Assembly: GCF_046035435.1 (NCBI RefSeq)
Contig: NZ_JBFNFH010000002.1
Strand: one strand, 5' to 3'
Source: Helcococcus bovis
GTDB taxonomy: Bacteria > Bacillota > Clostridia > Tissierellales > Peptoniphilaceae
DNA: 64,000 nt
Below, piece after piece: positions 55,980-63,808 of the stretch (position 1 is the first letter of the stretch; every line of letters begins with the position of its first letter). A program made the translations under genes and the position numbers. The notes under the pieces are model-generated. The model saw nothing but the letters and a program-made list of their open reading frames with translations, ran no database searches and had not been told where the DNA came from.

Positions 55980-56042
55980 AGTACCTCCTTATGTTATGAT
56001 TACGTTTGCAGGCTCGATTTAAAAATTATTCAAACCCATATC

Positions 56043-56072
56043 ATTGTAACATTAAAACGTTTAATTAGTCAA
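56043..56072 (-). promoter_or_regulatory. predicted allC promoter
   Basis: On the minus strand TTGACT (56067-56072), an 18-base spacer and TACAAT (56043-56048), 64 bases before the start of allC. Confidence 0.6.
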
Positions 56073-56078
56073 CCACTT

Positions 56079-56100
56079 TTTAACTATATTAATAGTTAAA
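56079..56100. promoter_or_regulatory. candidate operator upstream of allC
   Basis: A perfect 9-bp inverted repeat TTTAACTAT-atta-ATAGTTAAA directly upstream of the allC -35 box. GTTA/TAAC half-sites also occur before the symporter gene (TTAACAAGTTAA, 48988-48999) and before the carbamate kinase gene (GTTA-aagg-TAAC, 57977-57988). Confidence 0.45.
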
Positions 56101-56149
56101 TTTTTATTGTAAAAAACAATATTCTATTTTCTTTTCTATAAAATTAAAT

Positions 56150-57001
56150 TTATATTATTAATAAAATTTTAAGGCCTGTAAATATTCCTAACAATGTATC
56201 TTTTCCTGATGTATGCCCAATTTTCAAAATCATATCTATGTCATCAAAATTTAATTTACAATTAAAAACTTTATTTAAGAAATTTGTATATAAAGACTTA
56301 AAATCTCCCTCAATAGAATTTTTTAACATCTCGTAAGATATAATATTTGTATTGTATTTATTTTTAAGAATTATTTTATAAAATAATTCTTTATATTCTT
56401 TTAACGGAGAATTAATCGCAACAATTATAAGTAACAATCCAGAAATATAATCATCCCCTGAAGGCGTTAAACCCATTCCTAATCCAATTAACTTTTCTAT
56501 AATATCCATAATTTTTTTTTCATCATTGTTTTTAAATGATAAAAATAGTTCTTCACTTACTAAATACAGTTTATTATTTATTATTTTTTCAGTTTCATTT
56601 GTTATTTTATCTTTTAATGATTGCAATTTATTTTCAATAATTTTGTAATTATGGATTAAATATTCACTATTTCCATCTATTATAGATTTATTAAGTTTGT
56701 ATATTTTAGCTTTTTTATAGCTAACAACTTCATTCTTAAAATAAATAGTTTTATTTTTAATATAGAATTTTTCACCTACAAAGATATCTATTGAATCAAA
56801 GTTAATTAAATCTAATAAAATTGAAAAAGGAGAAGCATCAATATTTCTATTTAATACACTAAAAAAAAGCCCATTATCAAGTTGCAAATTTATAGCTTTA
56901 TTAAACTTTGAATGTACCGTCCCATTTAATACTGTTATTTCTTTTGTATTAGGATTTAATTTTCTATAAAGTTTATCATGTATTAGTAATGCTTCTCTCA
57001 T
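56150..57001 (-). CDS. allH: DUF2877 protein (AllH), oxamate carbamoyltransferase subunit
   Basis: A 283-residue protein whose C-terminal half carries the DUF2877 signature GLGMGLTPSGDDYISGLLL near residue 180, followed by GHTSGKDTLLGIFTGLK. DUF2877 (YlbF in Escherichia coli) is the third subunit needed with FdrA and YlbE to form carbamoyl phosphate and oxamate from oxalurate. Here it lies 13 bases after the carbamate kinase gene and more than 11 kb from the fused FdrA-YlbE gene. The N-terminal half is Lys/Asn/Ile-rich and poorly conserved to the eye. The family call is firm because the signature is distinctive. Confidence 0.87.
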   Translation of the reverse strand: MREALLIHDKLYRKLNPNTKEITVLNGTVHSKFNKAINLQLDNGLFFSVLNRNIDASPFSILLDLINFDSIDIFVGEKFYIKNKTIYFKNEVVSYKKAKIYKLNKSIIDGNSEYLIHNYKIIENKLQSLKDKITNETEKIINNKLYLVSEELFLSFKNNDEKKIMDIIEKLIGLGMGLTPSGDDYISGLLLIIVAINSPLKEYKELFYKIILKNKYNTNIISYEMLKNSIEGDFKSLYTNFLNKVFNCKLNFDDIDMILKIGHTSGKDTLLGIFTGLKILLII

Positions 57002-57014
57002 ATATTTCTCTCAA

Positions 57015-57947
57015 TTATAAAGTTATAGTAGTTCCTGTTTTACCCTCTATCCCAAAAGCTGCCTTTTCTAATGATGTTATAAGCGAGGTTCTACCTGCTT
57101 TTGAGCTACTAAATTGTATAGCTGCTTCAACTTTTGGTTTCATTGAACCTTCTGCAAACTCTTTATCATCAATATATTTTTTCGCTTGTTCTACACTTAT
57201 TTCATCTAACCACTCTTGCTCAGGTGTCCCAAATTTTATTGCAACCTTGTCTACTGCAGTAAGCACAACTAATACATCTGCATCCACTAATTCTGCAAGT
57301 TTAGCTGTAGTGAAATCTTTATCTATTACAGCTGGCACACCTTCTAAATGGTTATTTACCTTAACAACCGGTATTCCTCCGCCACCGCCTGCTATAACAA
57401 TAGCACCTGAATTATATAGAAGATTAATTGATTCTTTTTCTACTATATCAATAGGTTTTGGTGAAGGTACAACTCTTCTGTATCCTCTTCCTGAATCTTC
57501 AACAAAAACATATTTCTTTTCTTTTTCAAGGTTTTCAGCCTCTTCTTTAGTATAGAAAGCTCCTATAGGCTTTGTAGGATTTTTAAAAGCTGGGTCATTT
57601 TGATCTACTAAAGTTTGAGTTATTAATGTTGCTGTTGGAATATTTAATTTCCTTTTCTCTAATTCATTTTCTATTGCATTTTGTAAATGATAACCTATAT
57701 ACCCTTGACTCATTGCTCCGCATTCAGGAAATGGCATAGTTGGAACATTATCATTAATATTTGATGATAACTCCATTGCTAAATTAATCATTCCTACCTG
57801 TGGCCCATTTCCATGTGAAAGTATAACCTTGTTACCTTTTTCTACCAAATCCACTATTGATTCAGCTGTTAATTTCACAGCTTCTTTTTGTTCCTCCGGT
57901 GTGTTACCTAAGGCATTCCCCCCTAGCGCCAATACTACTTTCTTCAT
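57015..57947 (-). CDS. arcC: carbamate kinase
   Basis: A 310-residue amino-acid-kinase-fold enzyme that transfers phosphate from carbamoyl phosphate to ADP, the ATP-yielding last step of allantoin fermentation. It has VLALGGNALG at the N-terminus, NKVILSHGNGPQVGM, FVEDSGRGYRRVVPSP, AGGGGGIPVV and GSMKPKVEAAI, all typical of ArcC. No arginine deiminase genes are nearby, so its job is with the AllFGH complex. It is first gene of the allantoin run. An IS110 element sits about 65 bases upstream and may have separated it from its original promoter. Confidence 0.94.
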   Translation of the reverse strand: MKKVVLALGGNALGNTPEEQKEAVKLTAESIVDLVEKGNKVILSHGNGPQVGMINLAMELSSNINDNVPTMPFPECGAMSQGYIGYHLQNAIENELEKRKLNIPTATLITQTLVDQNDPAFKNPTKPIGAFYTKEEAENLEKEKKYVFVEDSGRGYRRVVPSPKPIDIVEKESINLLYNSGAIVIAGGGGGIPVVKVNNHLEGVPAVIDKDFTTAKLAELVDADVLVVLTAVDKVAIKFGTPEQEWLDEISVEQAKKYIDDKEFAEGSMKPKVEAAIQFSSSKAGRTSLITSLEKAAFGIEGKTGTTITL

Positions 57948-58041
57948 ATATTCTCCTTATATAATGTATTTAGGTTGTTAAAGGTAACCCATAATCCTTT
58001 TTCGACTAAATATTATTCAGTTTTACTGTATAATATTGTTA

Positions 58042-58208
58042 TTAGATAGAGTGTACTCGTTTTCTCCTTGGGATTTAATCTCGTACTTGAAAGAGTGAGT
58101 CCTCTAATCTTTTAACTGTTTACGAATAAGTTAGATGTTGACCCTTCCAGGGTACTTCGGATTTACCATAAGGCAGTAACGTTATTAGATTTTGAGGTGT
58201 CTATCTAA
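58042..58208 (+). ncRNA. candidate IS110 bridge RNA
   Basis: The leader is closed by a perfect long-range 9-bp helix, TTAGATAGA (58042-58050) with TCTATCTAA (58200-58208). Between the arms are two stem-loop domains. The 5' one, about 58055-58096 (ACTC with GAGT), has a large loop. The 3' one is 58125-58186 (AATAA with TTATT, GTT with AAC), enclosing an ACCCT-tcc-AGGGT hairpin at 58141-58153. A structured RNA of about 170 nt with two large loops, just before the recombinase gene, is the layout of bridge RNAs that guide IS110 target and donor choice. The guide bases were not identified. Confidence 0.55.
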
Positions 58209-58230
58209 AATATTATTTCTGAGGTATTTT

Positions 58231-59411
58231 ATGTTTTATTTAGGTATTGATATTGGTAAAAATACTCATGTAGCTTCTTTAATTGATGATAAGAAAAAAG
58301 TTATTTTTAAAGCTTTTTCTTTTTCAAATTCTATTGATGGTGCTGAAAGTTTAATCTGCAAATTAGAATCTTTCAAAAATGAACTTGAAATTGGTATGGA
58401 AGCTACAGGTCATTATTGGTTGTCTATATACTCATATCTTGTTGAAAAAAAAATTTCACTGTTCATGTTATTAATCCAATCCAAACTGATGGTTGGAGAC
58501 AAGGTATTGAAATTAGAAAGAGAAAAACTGATATTATCGATTCTCTTTTAATAGCCGATCTTCTTCGCTATGGAGATTTTGTTGAAACTTCTCTTTCTAA
58601 CGAGGATTATTTATCTTTAAGAAACCTTTCCAGATTCAGGTCTTATCTTGTATCCTCAATTGCTGATCTTAAAAGAAAAACTATTGCTCTTTTAGACCAA
58701 GTTTTCCCTGAATACGCTTCTTCTTTTAGCAATATTTTTGGTAAGACTTCTAAAGAAATACTTTCAACTTTCTCTACCCCTTCAGATTTTGAAGATATCA
58801 ATTCTGAAGATTTACAATCTTTTTTAGACAGTGTTTCTAAAAAGAAGTACGCTTCTAGGAAACTTGAAGAACTTTCTAAGAAAGCTTCTAAATCTTTTGG
58901 CATTAATTTCTGCATGGATTCTTTCAGCCTACAAATCAAAATGCTTATTGAACAAATTTCTTTTATTCAAAACCAAGTTTTAGATGTTGAAAAAGAAATT
59001 GAAATTTTACTTGAAAAACTAAACTCCCCAATTACTACCATTCCAGGTATTGGTTCTGTTAATGCTGCTACAATATTAGGCGAGATTGGAGATATTAAAA
59101 GATTTTCTAACCTTTCAAAGCTTGTTGCTTACGCAGGTCTTGATTCTAGTATTTCTCAGTCCGGAGAATTTGAATCCACTTCTAATCATATGACTAAAAG
59201 AGGCTCTCCATACCTTAGACATGCTTTGTATCAATCTGCTCTTAGAGCTGAATTTTGCGACTCGGTTTTTTCTGCTTATTATCAAAAAAAAAAAAAAAAA
59301 ATCAGTGAAGGAAAGCATCATCTAGTAGCTACTAATGCTGTTGCTAGAAAGCTTTGTCATACTATTTTTGCTGTGTTAACAAAAAATGAACCCTATCAAG
59401 AACAAAGTTAG
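58231..59411 (+). pseudogene. IS110-family recombinase with a single-base frameshift
   Basis: The N-terminal RuvC-like DEDD domain starts MFYLGIDIGKNTH (first catalytic Asp) and has GMEATGHYW. After VEKK the frame shifts at the run of nine A at 58445-58453. With one more A it continues NFTVHVINPIQTDGW, then DSLLIADLLRYGD, and on to the C-terminal Transposase_20 domain with TTIPGIGSVNAATILGEIGD, LVAYAGLD, the SG nucleophile region (TKRGSPYLRHALYQSA) and AVARKLCH. The restored protein would be 393 residues, normal for IS110. A second run of 18 A near 59284-59301 keeps frame. Loss of one A, slippage decoding or a homopolymer sequencing error would all fit. Confidence 0.85.
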
Positions 59412-59717
59412 TTTTGTTTAATTGTAAATTACAATCTAAAAATGAAAAACGTTGCTAACCCTATTTTTTTAGTTTTAAATTCTAGGGGATTTTTTCATGC
59501 TTATTTTTATTCAGTTTTTATCAATATCAATCCTTATATTTTTTTCGTTTAACCTCTTGACTTTTAATAGTTAGTCTCTCATTTATTTTATTTTTATTGT
59601 AAAATATTAATATATAAAAATATTTTACTTGTATTAATTTTAATATATTTTTATATAAAATGCAATGACAAAAATTTCATAAGCTTTGAAATTTATTTTT
59701 ATAGGGAAGATATAGCT

Positions 59718-60014
59718 ATGGATCTGAAATTAAAATTAAAAAATTTAAGAATTAAATATAATTATTCTCAGGAAAATATTGCTGAAGTTCTAGATATTAG
59801 TGTAAGACAATATCAAAGAATTGAAAATGGGGATAATAAACCTAGTCTTGATGTGTTAATGAATTTATCAAAAATTTACAATAGAAATTTGATAAATGAC
59901 TATTTATTATCTAATGATAATTCTTATTTATATATTAAAGAATTAGAACTAGAATTGAAAGATATAATTTTTAATATAGATAAATTAAAAATATTCATAA
60001 ATAAAATTCAATAG
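59718..60014 (+). CDS. small XRE-family transcriptional regulator
   Basis: A 98-residue protein with an XRE/Cro helix-turn-helix at about residues 6-60 (LKNLRIKYNYSQENIAEVL, then SVRQYQRIENGDNKPS, LDVLMNLSKIYN), followed by a short helical tail rich in Leu, Glu and Lys. RBS AGGGAAG precedes the ATG. It lies between the IS110 element and a transposase fragment, so it may be cargo of a former mobile region. No target operator was recognised. The length is enough for a functional single-domain regulator, though the tail could be truncated. Confidence 0.75.
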   Translation: MDLKLKLKNLRIKYNYSQENIAEVLDISVRQYQRIENGDNKPSLDVLMNLSKIYNRNLINDYLLSNDNSYLYIKELELELKDIIFNIDKLKIFINKIQ

Positions 60015-60179
60015 ATAGATAATGATCTATTTTACAGTAAAAAAAGATTTAAAAGCGAAGAAGAAATGTATATGACATTTCAAAGATATAGCTTAAGAAC
60101 AAATAATATAGCAAGAAGAGTATTGTCATTTAAGACACCAAACGAAATGGTTGAAAGTTGTTTCAAAAAGGCAGCATAA
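60015..60179 (+). pseudogene. 3' remnant of a DDE transposase/integrase gene
   Basis: Open from 60015 to TAA at 60177-60179, this encodes only about 54 residues: FYSKKRFKSEEEM, then RTNNIARRVLSFKTPNEMV and a CFKKAA end. This pattern (FY..KRF...NN.A.RVL.FKTPNE) is the C-terminal tail of IS3/IS481-type integrase-fold transposases. The catalytic part is absent, replaced by the XRE gene. A 9-bp inverted repeat follows. Confidence 0.6.
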
Positions 60180-60197
60180 TGCTACCAATGCCTATCC

Positions 60198-60231
60198 CTG
60201 TCAAGGTACGCTTTGCTTTTCTCCTTGACAG
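60198..60231. repeat. inverted repeat after the transposase remnant
   Basis: CTGTCAAGG (60198-60206) and CCTTGACAG (60223-60231), a perfect 9-bp pair with a 16-base loop. It has no T-run, so it may be an element end rather than a terminator. From 60232 to 60423 only AT-rich leader DNA of the sulfatase gene was seen. Confidence 0.5.
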
Positions 60232-60423
60232 AAACATACATTGTTTGTTAATTATAATTATGCCTTTTGAAAATATTATTAGTTTGCTTTCTTGTCACAT
60301 ATGTTTGACAATCCTAGAAAATTCCAATTATTTAATATTCATACCAATTGAATATCAAATAATATTGTGATAAACTTTAGTTAAAATCTAAAATAATATT
60401 AAAATTTTAATGGGAGAATATCA

Positions 60424-61866
60424 ATGAAAGAAAATCTAAAAGGCTCAAAACCTAATATTTTATTAATAATATCTGATGATCATGGATACGGGGATGTCTC
60501 ATTTAGAGGTGTAAATGAAGATGTTAATACTCCTAATTTAGACAGATTAAGAGAATCTGGTATGCTTTTAGAACAAGGATATGTAAGTGCTCCAGTATGC
60601 TCTCCTAGTAGAGCTGGATTAATGTTTGGAGCATATCAACAAAGATGGGGTGCAAAATATTTTGGATCTGCAAAATTTGCTCCAGATAAATTTATGACAA
60701 TTCCAGAAATATTAAAACAAGCTGGATACAATACTGGATATTTCGGAAAAGTACACTACGGACCAGATAAACCAGGAGATAGATCAAATCCTGATAAACA
60801 TGGTTTTGATGAATCATTTTATGGGCTTGCAGCACTTGGATTTGGTAGATTAGATTATTTACAACATGAATTTAATGCCAAAGAAAAATATGGTGAGCAA
60901 GCAGTAGTTCACAATAAATTCACTCTATATGAAAATGGAAATCCTGTAGAATGCCATAATTTCTTAACTTATGAATTTGCTGATAGAACAATGAAATTTA
61001 TCGAAGATCAAAAAAATAGTGAAAATCCATATTTTTGCATGTTAACATTTAATGCAGTACATAATTTTACTTGGCAATTACCAAAAGAAGAACTTGAAAA
61101 AAGAGGTTTGCCAATATATGAAGATTTTAATCCAGATGAAGTTGAATATGTAGATTGGTATGATGGAGTTATTATGCCAAATTTACCAAATGGAAGAAAA
61201 TATTATTTAGCTCAATTAGAATTGATGGATAAAAAAATCGGTGAAGTTTTAGATAAAATTGAAGAATTAGGTCAAAGTGAAAATACATTAATAATTTATA
61301 TGACTGATAATGGCGGATCGCCTTGCAACTACGGCAACAATTCCCCATTAACCGGTACAAAATATACATTATTTGAAGGTGGAATTAGAGTTCCTTTTAT
61401 AGCGTCATGGAAAAATGTTATTAAACCAAACTCTATATCATTAAATCTTTCATCTTCGTTAGATTTATTATCCACTTTTGCATATCTAGCAGATGCAAAA
61501 ATACCTGAATGTAACTACAATGATGGTGTAAATTTAATTCCTACTCTTTTAGGAGAAAAAGGTGGACATGATTTACTATATTTTGACACAGGATTTCAAT
61601 ATGCCGTTCGAGATAATGAATGGAAATTTATTGGAAATGATACCGAAGAATCTAAAAAAGCTAGAGAAGAACTATTAAAAATAGAACATGCCGATATAGG
61701 TTCAGATAATAGATTATATAATATTTTAGAAAATGTAAATGAAGATATTAAATTTAATAAAATCGCAGAAAATCAATCAAAAGTTGATGAATTATTGTTT
61801 AAGTTTAATGAATGGAAAAAAGATATTGATGAGTCTAAAAATAAAATTGAAAATATTCATAAATAA
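60424..61866 (+). CDS. Cys-type sulfatase
   Basis: A 480-residue enzyme of the arylsulfatase family (S1). The metal site starts ILLIISDDHGYGDV (two Asp). The formylglycine motif is CSPSRAG, with Cys at about residue 59. GYFGKVHYG and the YMTDNGGSP second metal cluster are also present. The catalytic Cys must be oxidised to formylglycine, in anaerobes by a radical-SAM maturase, and no maturase gene is in this window. No signal peptide is visible, so it is probably cytoplasmic and would act on an imported sulfated sugar. The substrate is unknown. RBS GGGAG precedes the ATG. It is transcribed alone. Confidence 0.9.
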   Translation: MKENLKGSKPNILLIISDDHGYGDVSFRGVNEDVNTPNLDRLRESGMLLEQGYVSAPVCSPSRAGLMFGAYQQRWGAKYFGSAKFAPDKFMTIPEILKQAGYNTGYFGKVHYGPDKPGDRSNPDKHGFDESFYGLAALGFGRLDYLQHEFNAKEKYGEQAVVHNKFTLYENGNPVECHNFLTYEFADRTMKFIEDQKNSENPYFCMLTFNAVHNFTWQLPKEELEKRGLPIYEDFNPDEVEYVDWYDGVIMPNLPNGRKYYLAQLELMDKKIGEVLDKIEELGQSENTLIIYMTDNGGSPCNYGNNSPLTGTKYTLFEGGIRVPFIASWKNVIKPNSISLNLSSSLDLLSTFAYLADAKIPECNYNDGVNLIPTLLGEKGGHDLLYFDTGFQYAVRDNEWKFIGNDTEESKKAREELLKIEHADIGSDNRLYNILENVNEDIKFNKIAENQSKVDELLFKFNEWKKDIDESKNKIENIHK

Positions 61867-61876
61867 TATAAAAAAT

Positions 61877-61905
61877 AGGACTGTTTCAAAATAAGAAATA
61901 GTCCT
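61877..61905 (+). terminator. hairpin after the sulfatase gene
   Basis: AGGACTGTTTC pairs with GAAATAGTCCT across seven bases (one G-T pair). A short TTAAATT follows, so termination may be partial. The GGACTGTTTCAAAA end resembles insertion-sequence termini. Confidence 0.55.
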
Positions 61906-61938
61906 TAAATTACAAAAATTTAATAAAAATATAAAACT

Positions 61939-61990
61939 AAGGGGCAGCTGCAAAAATAATTAAATATTTGCAACAGCCTCTTTTATTTAT
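61939..61990 (+). terminator. second hairpin after the sulfatase gene, repeat-like
   Basis: An imperfect hairpin starting GGGGCAGCTGCAAAAATAA and ending TTTGCAACAGCC, followed by TCTTTTATTT. It shares TTGCAACAGC and CTTTTATTT with the hairpin after xth at 23564-23610, so the two are probably copies of one small element or terminator type. Confidence 0.55.
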
Positions 61991-62022
61991 ATTTCCAATT
62001 CATATTTATATTTTATTAATAA

Positions 62023-62455
62023 GAATTGGTGTTATTACCTTGATTTTTCATTTCTTTTTATGATTTTCACTTTTAGAATGGTGTAAAATTTATTACTCAA
62101 CCCATTCCATTGTAAGTTTAGTTCTTTTGAATGGTATAAATTTTATTACTCAACCCATTCCATTGTAAGTTTAGTTCTTTTGAATGGTATATAAGTCCTT
62201 ATTAAAATCACTTCTTTTTTTATTAATATTAAATTGAATGGTATAAATCTTATTTTCCTTTCAATTCCTTTTTCTATTATTTAGTTTGGAATGGTACTTT
62301 TATATTTTTTTTATCCATACTTTTTTTATTACTATTAAATTGAATGGTATAAATCTTATTTTCCTTTCAATTCCTTTTTCTATTATTTAGTTTGGAATGG
62401 TACTTTTATATTTTTTTTATCCATACTTTTTTTATTACTATTAAATTGAATGGTA
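62023..62455. repeat. 53-bp-periodic tandem array with GAATGGT motif
   Basis: The word GAATGGT recurs at 62076, 62129, 62182, 62236, 62289, 62342, 62395 and 62448, always 53 bp apart (one step is 54); a variant GAATTGGT sits 53 bp earlier, at 62023. Units 62076 and 62129 are nearly identical. Units 62236 and 62289 together form a 106-bp block that is repeated exactly at 62342-62447. The DNA between motifs has otherwise diverged. The array lies between the sulfatase terminators and the end of thiM and has no coding potential. Confidence 0.85.
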
Positions 62456-62483
62456 AATCTAAAACTTCAATGTAAAAATTATC

Positions 62484-63293
62484 TCAGTTTTTAGAAATTA
62501 AATTTTCTCTAAAACTCAAAGAAATTTCATCTAAAAAATTTATCTTAAATTGATGTATTCCTTGTTCACTTTTTAGCTTATTATATGCATTTTCTCCGCA
62601 ATTTTTTACAAAGTGGCAAGCTGATTCTGCTATATCATGAATATCATATTTATCATTGTTTGCTCCGATAAATGTTGCTAAAAGACATGAACTCATACAT
62701 CCAGTACCTGATACTTTACTCATTAAGACATTTCCACCAGTTATTGTTGAGGTATTATTAGGACTGAATACTAAATCTTGTTTACCTGATGCTATTAATA
62801 GTGTATCTAATTTTTGGGATAATTTTTGCAAAGTTTCTATATTAGATTTTTAAGTTTCTTCATAACTTTGGCTGTCTACTCCGATTGTAGTGTTTTCATT
62901 TTTTGCAAGTGCTAATAGTTCAGACATACTTCCTTTAATTACACTAATTTTATTTTTTTCTAAGAGATTTAATAAAAATTTTCTTCTAAATGAAGATGCA
63001 GCTAGCCCAACAGGATCAATAACAATTGGTATATCTAGTTTTGTTGCTTTTTTACACACAAGTTCTATTTCATTAAAATTTTCTGTAGTTCCAAAATTTA
63101 CCAGTAAACATGATGCATTTGATACTATTTCTTCAACTTCATATATACTATGAGCCATAGTAGGACTTGCTCCCAAATATGAGATCACATTAGCACAGTC
63201 ATTAATAGTAATTACATTTGTATTACAGTGAATTAATGGTTTTTCTTTTCTAATATTTAATAAAATATTTTCTGTTTTTTCATCAAATATCAT
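62484..63293 (-). pseudogene. thiM: hydroxyethylthiazole kinase interrupted by one nonsense codon
   Basis: ThiM phosphorylates the thiazole moiety for thiamine salvage. The frame runs 147 codons from ATG 63293, meets TAA at 62850-62852, and continues in the same frame for 121 codons to TGA, giving a full-length protein otherwise. The N-terminal part has PLIHCNTNVITINDCAN, ASPTMAH and VIDPVGLAAS; the C-terminal part has GTGCMSSCLLATFIGAN, the ATP/catalytic motif. The stop lies after SQSYEET, in a variable segment of the family. Its start overlaps the end of thiW. Both thiazole genes here are broken. Confidence 0.88.
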
Positions 63294-63796
63294 TTTTTCC
63301 TTCTTTAATTCTATTTAACACTCCTGTTTTTTGCATAGCATTTACTACAACTACAGCAATAATAGTTACTACTGAAGTAGAAATTAAAAATGGAATAACA
63401 AATGTAAATAATGATACTTTTAAATTTCCCATAATGAATGCTGCGACAGGAAACGAAACTAGACCCCCGATTATTCCTGTACCAAAAACTTCTCCGAAAT
63501 ATGCAAAAATGTATTTTTAGTTTTTTAATAAAGTAATCCCGCTAATAAAGCTCCAACCAAACTTGCTGGAAATGCTAATAATGTTCCTAATCCTGAAATG
63601 TTTCTAATAAATGAAGCTATAAATGCTCCTGCTAAAGCCCACCAAGATCCTAAAATTATTACTGATAAAACATTTATAAGATGTTGAATAGGTGCTGCTT
63701 TTGACCCAAATACAGGAACCCTAAAGTAGATCCTACAACTTCAATCACAGCAAATATCGCTGTCAATGTCAGTTTTTTTATATTGATAGTTTTCAT
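63283..63796 (-). pseudogene. thiW: frameshifted thiamine-precursor ECF transporter subunit ThiW
   Basis: Pieces in three frames restore a ThiW-like membrane protein, the substrate-binding (S) subunit for thiazole uptake. The start NIKKLTLTAIFAVIEVVGS is in the first frame. PIQHLINVLSVIILGSWW, FIRNISGLGTLLAFPASL and GALLAGLLY are in a second, entered near 63717-63725. FAYFGEVFGTGIIGG and a final hydrophobic helix are in a third, entered near 63510-63533. At least two indels are needed. It begins at an ATG with GGAGG and overlaps thiM by 11 bases at its end (AATGATATTTGA), an intact former operon. Confidence 0.8.
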
Positions 63797-63808
63797 CATT
63801 CCTCCAAT

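Larger units (their letters stand above)
58013..59518 (+). mobile_element. IS110-family insertion sequence
   Basis: An element of about 1.5 kb with a long 5' non-coding leader, one IS110-type recombinase frame and no terminal inverted repeats, as expected for IS110. The same 12-bp word TTATTCAGTTTT occurs at 58013-58024 and 59507-59518, which probably marks the shared core at the two junctions. The exact ends are inferred. The right non-coding part (59412-59518) holds a weak CCCTA/TAGGG hairpin followed by T. From 59519 to 59717 nothing else was recognised. Confidence 0.7.

Noticed and set aside
60198..60231. Terminator of the transposase remnant
   Set aside because: The inverted repeat is perfect but has no T-run on either strand.
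62023..62455. CRISPR array
   Set aside because: Only seven or eight bases recur, the intervening DNA is itself repeated in 106-bp blocks, and no cas gene is near.
50126..62852. Reassigned TAA codon explaining the in-frame stops in the permease and thiM
   Set aside because: TAA is the normal end of many intact genes here, so nonsense mutations or read errors are simpler.
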